Program-made: the position numbers and the translations under genes | Shown here: piece by piece, positions 27,242 through 37,146 of the stretch | How positions within the stretch are numbered: the stretch's first letter is position 1 | How the letters are laid out: the number at the start of each line of letters is the position of its first letter | Origin: Segatella copri | Lineage (GTDB): Bacteria; Bacteroidota; Bacteroidia; Bacteroidales; Bacteroidaceae | NCBI RefSeq assembly: GCF_019127135.1 | Contig: NZ_JAHOEA010000030.1 | Location: forward strand, 1 to 51,640 | Length of the DNA: 51,640 bases | Reading direction: 5' to 3' | The notes under the pieces: generated by a model | What the model was told of the DNA's origin: nothing | The model's input: the letters and a program-made list of their open reading frames with translations, nothing else | Databases searched by the model: none

Positions 27242-30200
27242 TTAGTTAAAGATGTAACGGATAGAGAACTGGATAGAATAGGTAGAGTTGAAGCTTGTGT
27301 AGTTGGTGAATGTCTTGGTCAAAGCCTCAGAACCATTACGCTGGAACTGGAAAGACTCTTTCTTAGAGTCATACTTCAACAAAGAACTGTTAACAACCTT
27401 CTTGTAAAGACCCCAGTTGCTATTAAGCAAGTTTGCCAGGTTCTTGATATCAACTCCAAACTGCAATGTATTGCGCTGACCAGCTACATTCATGTAGAAG
27501 TTCTGTGCAAACTTGAAGTCCAGCTGATGATGCCAAGGCATCTTGGCTCCACCACGCTCAGCATACTTACCCTTGCGTCCCTTCAGGTAAGAATCCTGAT
27601 TGATATAGTTCCAGAAATCATCCTTCTGCTGTTCTGCTGTATAAGTCTGCTTCTGCTTTTTAGCATCAGTATAAATATAGTCAGAGAAGTTCCAGGCATC
27701 AAGCGCCTCACGACTTGCTGGAACATAAAGCAAGCTGTTAGAGCCCTTATAATCGTTCACTACATTACCAGCAAATGTATATGAGAATCTTGTTGCAGCA
27801 TATGGATCATAGCCAAAATTAGTTCCCTCATATACCAAACCAACCATTGTACCGAAATGCTTAGCATAATCCTTAGAATAGCTGGCAGTAATCAGCAAAC
27901 GGTTAGGAGCAACATAGTTTGCAAAACCGATTTCCTTATCATTATGGGCATTCACAGAATAACGGTTGTTCTTATAGGCAGAAGTTACCTGGTCGCCAAT
28001 ACCGTCACCATATGATTTCGCCTGTGCCATGGTATAAGAAGCCGAGAGGTCGAGACCAAAGTCAAACTTCTTTGCCAAAGAGAATGTCAAAGATTCATAA
28101 TGTGCCTTGTGACCAGCATTTGTAATCAAATATGGTGTCACCGATTTATTTGAACATGTAAGATAATGACGAGTATCCTCTGGACTCAAAGTAATGGTCT
28201 TCTTTCCATCCCAGTAATAGTTCTGAGTGGTAACTACAGATGGGTTGAAATCACGGCTATAGATTCCCTCAACAGAGAAATTGATATCGTATGGCAACTT
28301 CACGTCAACAGCCAGAGATGACTTCCATGTTGCATTCATCTTCAAGTCCTTATCGATGATGGTTGGAGTCTGAGGTGCAGCATTTGGCTCCTTAGGCAGA
28401 GATAAGCCGCTGTCAGACAACTGCTCTGCAACTGTAGGATAGAACTTAGAAATCTCACCAAAAGTTGGAGTTGCTTTACCATCCCCCTGAATATAGGAGT
28501 ACTGATACTGACCACAACCCGAATTAGACACAGCAGAAACGAGCCATACGAAAGGCAAACGACCGATAAAGTATCCGGTACCACCACGGAGTACGACCTT
28601 CTGATTGCCGAGAACATCCCAGTTGAAACCTACTCGAGGAGAAACTGTGACAGGAGCATCAGGCAACTGATCTGTTGTATAGCTTACTTCAGAACCATCA
28701 GCCATCTTGAACTTCAGGTCAGCAAACTTAGCATTATAATTGTTCTTCAACTCAGGATAGATAGGAGCCTCCATACGGATACCGGCAGTCATGCGGAATC
28801 TGTCAGAGAAGTTAATCTGATCCTGTACATACGCAGAGAACTGATTATACTTCATTTTAGCATGGAAAGGTTCTGTACCATTGAACGGATAGGTAATACC
28901 ATAGGCAAAAGGCTGACCTCCAGCCATGAATTCATCTAATGAATTATAAACATAGTAACCATTCATGGCAGCACCGAATCCATTCAGAGCCTCATTGGTT
29001 TCATACTGAACACCAGCCAGGAAATTATGCTTTCCAATCATGAAAGAAGCCTCATCGGTGGCAACGAAAGTCTTCACCTGAGCTAAGTTTCCGGCAGTAA
29101 AGACATCAGGACCGAATGAGAGATAATCTGAGCCGTTCTGCAAAATATCTACTGTAGGGAATACACCACCTGTGTAAGAACGAGGCTCATCCTGAAAAGA
29201 GTATGTCAAACGTAAAGCATTGTTGACGATGCCCCACTTTGAGTTCCATTCTGCTGCAAAAGAGGTAAAGTTGCGGTCTTTGCAATAACGCGCACTTTCA
29301 AAATACATTGCCGAATTAGAAGTACGATTACCCTTGCCTGCAGAAATTCCTTCACCTCCCAAATAGAGTGCATTGGTTGAGAAAGGACTGGTTGAAGACG
29401 ATGGAGCATTAGAATCCTTTGAATGTGAACGAGAGAAACGGAAATTCAACTTGTTTGTCTCATTGATATTCCAATCCAAACGTGCCAAAATCTTGTAGGC
29501 AGGAGTATCCAATGAATAGCCCTGATAACGGCCTGGGTTATATCCATACTTGCTGGAAAGGAAATTTGTCAATGTACTGATATCACCTACTGTAGGGCGA
29601 TGTACTGTACCAGAAGAGAAGTTCCATGCATCGTTTTCTGAAGCACGAGCCACAGCCGAAGGGCCAGCAGCCATCTGAACTTCATATTCACCATTTACGA
29701 AGAAGAACAACTTATCCTTGATGATAGGACCACCAACAGTTGCACCCCAAGTAGTAGTATGAGACTGAAGACGGGTCAACTCGTAATCATCCACCTTGTT
29801 ACCTTTAAGATGAGAATTGGTAGTATACATATAAGCAGAACCCTTATACTGATTGGTACCGCTCTTGGTTACTGCATTAATAGCACCACCAGTGAAACCA
29901 CTCAAACGGACATCAAAAGGAGATGAAGATACAGAAATCTGATCCAATGCATCAAGTGAGATTGGTGAGCCATTACCAGGAAGGTTAGAACCGATACCAA
30001 AAGCATTGTTGAATGCTGCACCATCTACAGTTACATAGCTCTGACGGAAGTTACCACCACCAACAGAGAAACCACCTACGGTAGAAGCCTGAGGAGTCAA
30101 CTTCAAGAGGTCGTTCATGCTACGAGATACGGTAGGAACAGCCTCAATCTGGTCAGCATTAATACTTGTTGTAGCACCAGCACGGTCGGTGCGCATGTTG

Positions 30201-30574
30201 TTGTTGCGATCAGCCACGACCACTACGTCTTCCAACTGAGCAGCATCTTCAGCCAAAGTTTCATTCAAGACTGTGTTCTGACCAAGAGAAAGAGAAATGC
30301 CCTTTACCTGCTTGTTCTTGTAACCCACGTAGGTTACTTCCAGAACATAAGGTCCACCCGGGCGCATACCCTGAATAGAATAGCGACCATCGATGTTGGT
30401 CACTGCACGATAGACTGTACCAGAAGGTTGGTGAACAGCCTTAATTGTTGCGCCAATGACGTCTTCGCCATTAGCTGTAATTTTACCACTAACGCTAGAT
30501 GTAGTTATCTGCGCCATTGCTGTGGATACCATAAAGGCCAGCAAAGCCACTAATAAATGCAATCTTTTCTGCAT
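27242..30574 (-). CDS. Oar-like TonB-dependent outer-membrane receptor
   Basis: The protein has 1110 residues with the same architecture as its downstream neighbour: signal peptide to TAMAQ, a carboxypeptidase-like domain with HQPSGTVYRAVTN and MRPGGPY, a TonB plug and a barrel ending in IRYIFN. The first 90 residues of the two proteins are nearly collinear and much more similar than the barrels. A predicted plug segment contains FTGGAINAVTKSGTN in both. No SusD-like lipoprotein follows. The ligand is unknown; large peptides, proteins or complex substrates are possible by analogy with other Oar-like proteins. Confidence 0.9.
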   Translation of the reverse strand: MQKRLHLLVALLAFMVSTAMAQITTSSVSGKITANGEDVIGATIKAVHQPSGTVYRAVTNIDGRYSIQGMRPGGPYVLEVTYVGYKNKQVKGISLSLGQNTVLNETLAEDAAQLEDVVVVADRNNNMRTDRAGATTSINADQIEAVPTVSRSMNDLLKLTPQASTVGGFSVGGGNFRQSYVTVDGAAFNNAFGIGSNLPGNGSPISLDALDQISVSSSPFDVRLSGFTGGAINAVTKSGTNQYKGSAYMYTTNSHLKGNKVDDYELTRLQSHTTTWGATVGGPIIKDKLFFFVNGEYEVQMAAGPSAVARASENDAWNFSSGTVHRPTVGDISTLTNFLSSKYGYNPGRYQGYSLDTPAYKILARLDWNINETNKLNFRFSRSHSKDSNAPSSSTSPFSTNALYLGGEGISAGKGNRTSNSAMYFESARYCKDRNFTSFAAEWNSKWGIVNNALRLTYSFQDEPRSYTGGVFPTVDILQNGSDYLSFGPDVFTAGNLAQVKTFVATDEASFMIGKHNFLAGVQYETNEALNGFGAAMNGYYVYNSLDEFMAGGQPFAYGITYPFNGTEPFHAKMKYNQFSAYVQDQINFSDRFRMTAGIRMEAPIYPELKNNYNAKFADLKFKMADGSEVSYTTDQLPDAPVTVSPRVGFNWDVLGNQKVVLRGGTGYFIGRLPFVWLVSAVSNSGCGQYQYSYIQGDGKATPTFGEISKFYPTVAEQLSDSGLSLPKEPNAAPQTPTIIDKDLKMNATWKSSLAVDVKLPYDINFSVEGIYSRDFNPSVVTTQNYYWDGKKTITLSPEDTRHYLTCSNKSVTPYLITNAGHKAHYESLTFSLAKKFDFGLDLSASYTMAQAKSYGDGIGDQVTSAYKNNRYSVNAHNDKEIGFANYVAPNRLLITASYSKDYAKHFGTMVGLVYEGTNFGYDPYAATRFSYTFAGNVVNDYKGSNSLLYVPASREALDAWNFSDYIYTDAKKQKQTYTAEQQKDDFWNYINQDSYLKGRKGKYAERGGAKMPWHHQLDFKFAQNFYMNVAGQRNTLQFGVDIKNLANLLNSNWGLYKKVVNSSLLKYDSKKESFQFQRNGSEALTKTFTNYTSFNSTYSIQFSIRYIFN

Positions 30575-30638
30575 ACCTTTTATTATATAAAATTATTAAA
30601 ACTTGGGGATATGCCCCCTCTTATATTGTTATCGGTTG

Positions 30639-30646
30639 CAAAAGTA
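30639..30646 (-). promoter_or_regulatory. Second TonB receptor -7 element
   Basis: TACTTTTG on the minus strand, about 65 bases before the ATG at 30574. A small GGGGGCATATCCCC hairpin lies in the leader. No -33 with proper spacing. Confidence 0.5.
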
Positions 30647-30707
30647 ATAAAAAAATTGCTTTTATTTGTTACAAAAACATGAAAAATAGTGTTTTATAAC
30701 ATAAAAA

Positions 30708-30737
30708 AAATCTGCGTTAAGCAAATAACGCAGATTT
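30708..30737 (-). terminator. Terminator of the ABC transporter unit
   Basis: A 12-bp stem AAATCTGCGTTA with its complement (loop of 6) and a T-run on the minus strand, 114 bases after the permease stop. Confidence 0.85.
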
Positions 30738-30794
30738 CTTTTAATTTGTTATTTATAGCGAGGGGTTGCTTATAGTTTTTTCGGGGCTAAAAGC

Positions 30795-30838
30795 GGGGAC
30801 TGAGCTTTTATGACAGGCGATGGAATCGCCTGGAACGG
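30795..30838 (+). repeat. GAACGG-type palindromic repeat, copy 1
   Basis: GGGGACT, then CAGGCGAT-GGA-ATCGCCTG (8-bp arms, 30814-30832), then GAACGG. A related copy lies at 32743-32772 on the other side of the ABC transporter genes. The remainder of 30575-30850 holds only the promoter and terminator listed. Confidence 0.6.
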
Positions 30839-30850
30839 AGGCTAGATGCC

Positions 30851-32050
30851 TTACTCCTTCCGCTGCCAGATGCTCATCACCTTGCGACGGATGGCTACGA
30901 TGTTCAGGATAGAAACTATCAGGAACAGGAGCAGACCTAGAGCAATGGCTGGGAGCATGGTGCCCTCGTCGATATCAGGGAAGAGGGTTTCGATGAAGCC
31001 CATGTAGTAATCGCGGAGGAAGAAGAGGATGATCCACGCGATAACAAGTACCACGATGTTCAGCGCGATGGTGAGCACCTGATATGGTTTTGCTACATTG
31101 TTCGGACTGTAACCTATCAGAAGAAGATTCTCCAACTTAGAAGAGTTCTTCTGTACCAGCAGATAGATGCTGAGCATCAGAATGTAGAAGCTCAAAACGG
31201 AGATAACCAAACCGATAATCATCACCATCGATACCATCATGCGGAGGAAATAGGTAGTCTTCTCTGCATCCAGTTTGTCTGTCTCTACCTCATAACCGTT
31301 ATCATCCAGGTATTTAGTGATGTTCTCGTCTCCCGGGTTTCCTACCTCTACGATGAGGCGGTTAGGATCGCTCTTCTGGTTTGGCGCAAATTCCTGGTTA
31401 CTCCAGTCCATGAAAGCCTGTGGAACGAGGATGGTGTTGAGTCGCGAAGAGAAACCGATAACCTTTCCCTTGAACTGCTCTTTCTTGCCGCCAGCCTGAA
31501 TCTGGATATTGAAATCAATCATGCCCATCAGTCCATCGCTGATTTTAGGGAGCGAATGACTCTGGGCGAAACCGAAGTTATACATATTAATATAGGTACG
31601 CGGGAGGATGATTGGCACCTCCTGAGTTCCCGGCGTATATTTCCAGTCCTTGAGCGGCACATCAACAAAACCGTCAGGCACACTCTCAAAGAAGAGTTCG
31701 CTATTCAGAACGTTCACGCCGTTTACACCCATCTGGGCATCTACCTTATATTCAGTAGAGGTGAATTTTCCTATCTTCTTTACAAACTTCTGGTCGCCGA
31801 TTTCATCGATTTCAGAACCCGAGAAGGTATTGGAACGGCCGCTGATGGTATTTCCCATACCTATCTTCTTGCTCATGATGAGGTAGTCGGCTTTCATGAA
31901 ACTGTCTTGCTGAGTGAAGACAGGCAGCACGTCTTTATAAAACTGAAAGCCGAAAAGAACGATGAGCATACCGAAGAGATTGGCGAAGGCAAAGCCCGCA
32001 AACTGAGGTATGCTGATATGCTGACGCAATAATTTCCAAACCAAATTCAT
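30851..32050 (-). CDS. ABC transporter permease, FtsX/MacB type
   Basis: The protein has 399 residues. One N-terminal transmembrane helix (about 18-40) is followed by a 220-residue extracytoplasmic domain and three C-terminal helices (about 260-295, 320-345, 360-385), the FtsX/MacB/LolC layout. Its start overlaps the stop of the ATPase gene by 4 bases (ATGA). It probably works in lipoprotein or envelope-component movement, or as a mechanotransmission system, rather than classical transport. No periplasmic partner was identified unless it is the lipoprotein encoded upstream. Confidence 0.85.
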   Translation of the reverse strand: MNLVWKLLRQHISIPQFAGFAFANLFGMLIVLFGFQFYKDVLPVFTQQDSFMKADYLIMSKKIGMGNTISGRSNTFSGSEIDEIGDQKFVKKIGKFTSTEYKVDAQMGVNGVNVLNSELFFESVPDGFVDVPLKDWKYTPGTQEVPIILPRTYINMYNFGFAQSHSLPKISDGLMGMIDFNIQIQAGGKKEQFKGKVIGFSSRLNTILVPQAFMDWSNQEFAPNQKSDPNRLIVEVGNPGDENITKYLDDNGYEVETDKLDAEKTTYFLRMMVSMVMIIGLVISVLSFYILMLSIYLLVQKNSSKLENLLLIGYSPNNVAKPYQVLTIALNIVVLVIAWIILFFLRDYYMGFIETLFPDIDEGTMLPAIALGLLLFLIVSILNIVAIRRKVMSIWQRKE

Positions 32051-32691
32051 AATCTAAATATATGTTCATAGTTTAAGTCCATGTGTTTACCTATACTGGT
32101 TACGATAACGCCAGCCCCCTGCTCCTTCGCTTCGGTCATCATGATATCTGCCATGATGCGCGAATTGTTGTCGTCGAGGTGACTGATAGGCTCATCAGCC
32201 AGAATGAAATCGAAAGGCTGACAGAGCGCACGCATCATTGCCACACGCTGCTGCTGTCCGAACGACATTCTGCCGATTTTGGCATCTACCTTATCAGCAA
32301 TACCGAGCATATCAAACCATTTCAGTATCTGCTCACGCGTCTTGAATCCGGTTATCTTGTTTTTGATTTCTACATTCTCCAGGGCAGTAAGCTCAGGGAA
32401 GAGACGGAGTTCCTGAAAGAGATGGCTGATGTGACGCTTGCGCATCTCTACCCAGTCTTTCACCTTATAGTTGGCGGTAACATCATTGTCGAACATCACG
32501 CTTCCGCTGTAGTCGTGACGATAGCCGAGCACATAGCTGCAGAAAGTACTCTTTCCGCTGCCACTCTCTGCCTCGATAAGATAAAGATGACCTTTCTCGA
32601 AGGTAACATCCTGCTTCCATATCTCCGAATTCAGGTCGTTGCGCTGGGCAAAAACCTGTGGGAGAACGGAATGAAGCTGAATCTTTTCCAC
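32047..32691 (-). CDS. ABC transporter ATP-binding protein, LolD/MacB type
   Basis: The protein has 214 residues. Walker A is ESGSGKST (about residues 42-49), the Q-loop is FQELRLFPEL, the signature is MSFGQQQRVAMMRAL and Walker B is FILADEPISHLDD. Gln in the signature replaces the common Gly-Glu context but is acceptable. It pairs with the overlapping permease gene. The H-loop region VTSIGKHMDLN lacks the usual catalytic His in its exact place and reads SIGKHM. It is separated from the upstream lipoprotein gene by 121 bases holding a palindromic repeat. Confidence 0.88.
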   Translation of the reverse strand: MEKIQLHSVLPQVFAQRNDLNSEIWKQDVTFEKGHLYLIEAESGSGKSTFCSYVLGYRHDYSGSVMFDNDVTANYKVKDWVEMRKRHISHLFQELRLFPELTALENVEIKNKITGFKTREQILKWFDMLGIADKVDAKIGRMSFGQQQRVAMMRALCQPFDFILADEPISHLDDNNSRIMADIMMTEAKEQGAGVIVTSIGKHMDLNYEHIFRL

Positions 32692-32742
32692 TTTTTTTAT
32701 GTTTAATGTTTAATCTTTTACCTTTAAAATTAGGACTTTTTG

Positions 32743-32772
32743 GGGGACTAGCGATAGAATCGCTAGGAACGG
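32743..32772 (+). repeat. GAACGG-type palindromic repeat, copy 2
   Basis: GGGGACT joined to CTAGCGAT-AGA-ATCGCTAG (8-bp arms, 32748-32766), then GAACGG. Same plan as the copy at 30795-30838. Confidence 0.6.
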
Positions 32773-32812
32773 GGGCGCAGAGGAGGGAGGTTCTTTTTAC
32801 CCTTTTACCTTT

Positions 32813-34213
32813 TTATCCTTTTACCTTTAAAGTATAGACCACCGAAGTAAGATTTCCGAAGACTGGGGTGAGCAGACCGGTTACGGTAGAGATGGCATCA
32901 TTCTTGCCCGAGCCGTCACTATCAGAACTCTTGGCGAGATTGATGACCATTGCCAGTTTCTGACCGACGATGAGTTTCTGAATCTTTGCATCTATCGGAT
33001 GATTACTTGGTTTCACGGCATATTGCGCCATCAGCTGGTCACTTCCGCTAAAGAACTGCTTGTCATCCGTCACACCGAAATAGAACGAGGTCTTGCCATC
33101 GGTATAGAAGTAAGCATTCTTTCCCCAATTGGCTATCTTCGCACCAGCCGGACATGAAGTTTTCCAATAATCAACATCGCCCAACCAATTGGCATGCGAC
33201 AGTTTAGCAGCCATCGTCATCTGCATATTGTTATCTGTAAGCGAAGGCATCACGATAGCCATATCTCCATCCACACTACGGATGATATTATCCATATCAA
33301 TGGCCTGATTGATACCCATCAGGAGGGTCTGTAGGCTGCGGTTGCTCTGCATCATCGGCAGGAACTGATTGCCCTTTACGTTCATGAAGATACCCGCCAG
33401 TGCATCAGCAGGCATCGACTTGACGTAGCAGCCCTTGACCGGACGATAGGTTTGAGCCGCCTTCTTCAGAGCCTCATCTATTTCTTTATTAAAGGAGAAG
33501 GTTTCTCCCTTCACCTGCAGAATACCGTCTTTCACGTCCATCTCGGCAGCAATCACTACCTGCGAAGGGTCGGTATCCTTAGGCGTGCCAAGGGTAAATG
33601 GAGCTACGAACTTCTCCGGCAACGCCTGAGCCTGAGCCACCATAGCCATAGGCGAGGTGATGGTTTCCAGCCGTTCAAACATAGGCGATGCGGTAATACC
33701 TTCGCCCTCATCAGCCTTCAGATATTTCACCATCTGTTGCTGGAGCTGGGCCTGTGCATCGGCTACAACCGGTCCCATAACGAGGAGTGCCTGATCAGAA
33801 AAGCCGACCAGCCACGAATTTTTCAATACAGAGAAATGAAAGCCTTTGCGCTCTTTCACCTCTGTAGCGATATGCTGTTTGGCAAGCGAGGCAAGCCAGT
33901 CTTCCACATCGCCCTCATCGCTCACCTTGGCACAAAGTCCGAGGTTACCATCAGCACTCTCAAAGAGGAATATCTTCTCTGAGATGTCGATGCCACACTT
34001 CGATGCATCTTCAACGTGCAACAGAGACTTGAGCATTCCCGCCTTGTCTTCATCGCTCTTGCCGGATGCCATCTGCTGCATATCAACAGAGATGAGCGCA
34101 GTACTTTTCTTTGGAATGGCATTGAGATAGTCAGTGCCCGAGCATGAGCTCAGCAATCCCAATACGACAGCCAAGCACATGAACATCAAACTCTTATACA
34201 ATCTTTTCATCAC
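32813..34213 (-). CDS. DUF4836-like lipoprotein
   Basis: The protein has 466 residues with lipobox LLSSC (Cys24, or Cys23 if the second ATG is used). The mature part starts SGTDYLNAIPKKSTALISVD, which resembles the beginning of the DUF4836 family of Bacteroidota lipoproteins. The rest is a long alpha/beta protein with no catalytic motif that I recognise. It lies 53 bases downstream of rsmE and 121 bases upstream of the ABC ATPase on the same strand, so it could be a partner of the transporter or merely co-transcribed. Function unknown. Confidence 0.8.
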   Translation of the reverse strand: MMKRLYKSLMFMCLAVVLGLLSSCSGTDYLNAIPKKSTALISVDMQQMASGKSDEDKAGMLKSLLHVEDASKCGIDISEKIFLFESADGNLGLCAKVSDEGDVEDWLASLAKQHIATEVKERKGFHFSVLKNSWLVGFSDQALLVMGPVVADAQAQLQQQMVKYLKADEGEGITASPMFERLETITSPMAMVAQAQALPEKFVAPFTLGTPKDTDPSQVVIAAEMDVKDGILQVKGETFSFNKEIDEALKKAAQTYRPVKGCYVKSMPADALAGIFMNVKGNQFLPMMQSNRSLQTLLMGINQAIDMDNIIRSVDGDMAIVMPSLTDNNMQMTMAAKLSHANWLGDVDYWKTSCPAGAKIANWGKNAYFYTDGKTSFYFGVTDDKQFFSGSDQLMAQYAVKPSNHPIDAKIQKLIVGQKLAMVINLAKSSDSDGSGKNDAISTVTGLLTPVFGNLTSVVYTLKVKG

Positions 34214-34266
34214 ACTAGTAAATATTTTAAAGCTTCAGCCCTTCAAGGGCGTATGGATATAACTTG

Positions 34267-35022
34267 CTATATTCTTCTTGCCAGATGGCACATGTTGACA
34301 GCCACCAATCCTGCTGTTTCCGTACGGAGGCGACTGGTGCCAAGCGAAACACTCTCATATCCGTTTTCCAGGGCCAGTCTCACCTCATCGATAGAGAAAT
34401 CGCCCTCAGGTCCTACCAGCACGGTGATGTCATCAGTACCCTCCTGGGCTGCTCCGGCGGAATCATCAGCTGGACATGACTTGGAAATCTCGGTAAAAAA
34501 GTCTTTCTTTTCAATCTCCTCATAGCAATGGCAGATAAACTTTCTGCCATTGCGGGGAGTAGTAATAAAATCTTTAAAGTTCTGCAGTTCGTTGACTACA
34601 GGTTTCCACGCCTTGTGGCTCTGCTTGACGGCAGAAACCACAATCTTATCTACGCGGTCGGTGCGGATTACCTTTCGTTCAGAAAACTTGCAGTTGAGGA
34701 AAGAGATTTCATCGAAGCCGATTTCCGTAGCCTTTTCGGTCATCCATTCTATGCGGTCCATCATCTTTGTCGGGGCGATGGCCAGGTGAATGTGTCCGCG
34801 CCAGGCAGGCTGCTGCGGCATAACCTCCTTCACCTCATAGATGCAGCGTTTGTTGGTAGCCAGCGAAACTTCTGCGCGGTAGAATACCCCCTTGCCATCC
34901 ATCAGGAACAATTCGTCCCCCGCCTGGATACGCAAAACCCTGAGTGCATGAGTGGCCTCTTCCTGAGGCAGTTCTGTCTGCGTAGCCGCATCTGGCACAT
35001 AGAAAAATCTAACTTCTTTCAT
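34267..35022 (-). CDS. rsmE: 16S rRNA (uracil1498-N3)-methyltransferase
   Basis: The protein has 251 residues: an N-terminal PUA-like domain (residues 1-70) and a C-terminal SPOUT knot with VLVGPEGDFS and SLGTSRLRTETAGLVA, both RsmE hallmarks. About 18 residues rich in Ala, Ser, Asp and Glu (SCPADDSAGAAQEGTDD) precede the knot motif, an insertion that looks low in complexity. It methylates U1498 of 16S rRNA with SAM. It is probably co-transcribed with the bifunctional nuclease gene upstream (60-base gap). Confidence 0.93.
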   Translation of the reverse strand: MKEVRFFYVPDAATQTELPQEEATHALRVLRIQAGDELFLMDGKGVFYRAEVSLATNKRCIYEVKEVMPQQPAWRGHIHLAIAPTKMMDRIEWMTEKATEIGFDEISFLNCKFSERKVIRTDRVDKIVVSAVKQSHKAWKPVVNELQNFKDFITTPRNGRKFICHCYEEIEKKDFFTEISKSCPADDSAGAAQEGTDDITVLVGPEGDFSIDEVRLALENGYESVSLGTSRLRTETAGLVAVNMCHLARRI

Positions 35023-35082
35023 TTCCTCTTATTGTTACTTTTTCTTCTTTATTTTCTGTTATTACGTAAAAATATCCTTTAA

Positions 35083-35643
35083 TTATTCACCTTTTTTGGC
35101 TTTGCGGCGCTCTATCTCATCGCGAATGGCTGAGGCTGCTTCGTAATCTTCTTCATTAATAGCACAATCCAATGCTTTCTCGAGCATCTGGTCTGGCAAG
35201 GCCAAGAGTGGAACGGAACAAGCTGTCGAAGTCACGTTCTCTTTATTAAAAGGAGTAGAAAGCTCCTTCATAACCATCTCTGTTGTATACATTTCCATAT
35301 CCGCAGCCATAGCCAGCAACACAGCCTGGTCAGGTTTGATACTCATTCGCTCATTTGTGATTTTATTCACAAGAGTAGCATATATTCCCCTCTCTGGCGT
35401 AGCATCGAATTCGAGATAGAAATCGTCTACATTTTGCCTGTCAAATAGTGTCCAAAGTACAGAGATCACATCATTATTAAAGTCAGAAGTTTTCGAATTA
35501 CATGCCTTCAGCTGCTCTGCTACATATTCCTGAGTCAGGATAGATAAAGCTCTTTTTTCGGCTTCGTCTACCAGACTAATAATACATGTCCCGAAACCTT
35601 CCGGGATGCCAAAGCAGGCAGCGAGTTTAAGTTTGTACAACAT
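35083..35643 (-). CDS. Bifunctional nuclease domain protein with UVR motif
   Basis: The protein has 186 residues. Residues about 1-125 resemble the bifunctional nuclease (BFN, DUF151) family, including LDEA/EYVAEQL and SIKPDQAVLLAMAADMEMY, the latter equivalent to the DARPSDAIALA motif but diverged. Residues about 150-182 (LDCAINEEDYEAASAIRDEIERR) form a UVR motif as found in UvrB/UvrC. This combination is common in Bacteroidota. Catalytic activity is not certain given the divergence. Confidence 0.75.
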   Translation of the reverse strand: MLYKLKLAACFGIPEGFGTCIISLVDEAEKRALSILTQEYVAEQLKACNSKTSDFNNDVISVLWTLFDRQNVDDFYLEFDATPERGIYATLVNKITNERMSIKPDQAVLLAMAADMEMYTTEMVMKELSTPFNKENVTSTACSVPLLALPDQMLEKALDCAINEEDYEAASAIRDEIERRKAKKGE

Positions 35644-35728
35644 TATTAAGTACCCTTTCTTTATTTATATTTATTTTTTACGTTATTATCTGTTTTTACT
35701 CTCGCGTTGAGTATGACCTTTTTCTTCC

Positions 35729-37030
35729 TTATTTCTGTTCTTTCTTCGGACGGAAAAGGACAGCAAAGGCTACAGCTACCACGAGCGCATAACCGGCAAA
35801 GATGAACCAACAGGTTTTCCAGTCACCCATCAGATAGCCATCGTCTGTCCAGTGGCAGTAATGGTTGATGACCATACCTGCGAGAATGGTTCCGATAGAT
35901 GCACCCAGACCGTTGGTCATCAGCATGAACAGACCTTGAGCCGATGCTCTTACCTTCACATCACATTTCTGGTCTACGAACAGACCGCCCGACACATTGA
36001 AGAAGTCGAAAGCTACACCGTAAACGATGCATGAGAGGATGAAGAAGGTAACACCCGGGAATGCAGGATTGCCCAATCCGAAGAAACCGAATCGCAAAAC
36101 CCATGCCAACATGGCGATGAGCATCACAACCTTGATGCCATATCGCTTCAGGAAGAATGGAATGAGAAGGATGCAGAGCGCCTCGGCAACCTGAGAGATG
36201 GATACCAGGAGCGTAGCATTGTTAGCTGCAAAGGTATCAAGCATCGTTGGATCGCCCTTGAAACTGGTAATGAACGGAGTGGCATAGCCATTGGTTACCT
36301 GCAGACTCATACCGAGCATGCAAGAGAAGATGAAGAACATCGCCATCTCACGGCTCTTGAAGAGTTTGAAGGCATCGAAACCCCATGTTTCAACCCAACT
36401 CTTAGCCTCTTTCTTCACTACAGGACAGCTAGGCAATGAGAAGCAATAGAGGAAGAGAAGGATGCTGAGCACACCCGATACCAGGAACTGATAATGGGTA
36501 TACTGGAACTTATGGGCGTTCTCGCTCAACAGGAACGAGAATGAACCGTTGTCCCAGGTAGCACAGTTCACAATCCACATCGTAAGGATGAAACCCACGG
36601 TTCCGAACACGCGAATTGGCGGGAAGGCCTTCACGGTGTCAAGCCCATTGCTCTTTAATATACTGAATGCAGAAGTATTTGACAATGCCAATGTAGGCAT
36701 ATAGAATGCCACGCTGAAGGTGTAAACAGCTATAAACATTGCCTCATTAGGAGTCTGGCTAGCCTGTCCCATACCGAACAGACCTATCATGGCTGCTCCT
36801 GCCAAAAGGTGACAATAGCCCAAAAGACGTTGCGGCTGGATATACTTATCAGCAACAATACCCATCAATGTAGGCATAAAAATAGATACGATTCCCTGGA
36901 TGGTATAGAACCAGGAAATCTCTGCACCCATCCCAGCCTTGCCGAGATAGTTGCCCATAGACGTAAGATAAGCTCCCCAAACTGCAAACTCCAGGAAGTT
37001 CATCACTGCTAGGCGTACTTTCAGATTCAT
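35729..37030 (-). CDS. Nucleoside:proton symporter, MFS family
   Basis: The protein has 433 residues and about 12 transmembrane helices. The opening (LAVMNFLEFAVWGAYLTSMGNYL) and MGIVADKYIQPQRLL loop match the NupG/XapB nucleoside permease branch of the MFS. It imports nucleosides at the inner membrane. It is probably the first gene of the minus-strand series down to the ABC transporter (gaps of 85, 60, 53 and 121 bases). Confidence 0.85.
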   Translation of the reverse strand: MNLKVRLAVMNFLEFAVWGAYLTSMGNYLGKAGMGAEISWFYTIQGIVSIFMPTLMGIVADKYIQPQRLLGYCHLLAGAAMIGLFGMGQASQTPNEAMFIAVYTFSVAFYMPTLALSNTSAFSILKSNGLDTVKAFPPIRVFGTVGFILTMWIVNCATWDNGSFSFLLSENAHKFQYTHYQFLVSGVLSILLFLYCFSLPSCPVVKKEAKSWVETWGFDAFKLFKSREMAMFFIFSCMLGMSLQVTNGYATPFITSFKGDPTMLDTFAANNATLLVSISQVAEALCILLIPFFLKRYGIKVVMLIAMLAWVLRFGFFGLGNPAFPGVTFFILSCIVYGVAFDFFNVSGGLFVDQKCDVKVRASAQGLFMLMTNGLGASIGTILAGMVINHYCHWTDDGYLMGDWKTCWFIFAGYALVVAVAFAVLFRPKKEQK

Positions 37031-37064
37031 AGTTTAATGTCTTTTTATTATAAAATATTAGCTG

Positions 37065-37072
37065 CAAAGATA
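37065..37072 (-). promoter_or_regulatory. Nucleoside permease -7 element
   Basis: TATCTTTG on the minus strand, 35 bases before the ATG; the -33 element is not clear. Confidence 0.5.
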
Positions 37073-37146
37073 CAAAAATTCGGGAAAAAAGCACACGATT
37101 TTGAAGATTATCCGCATGAAAGCTAACATATTTAACAAATTATGTG

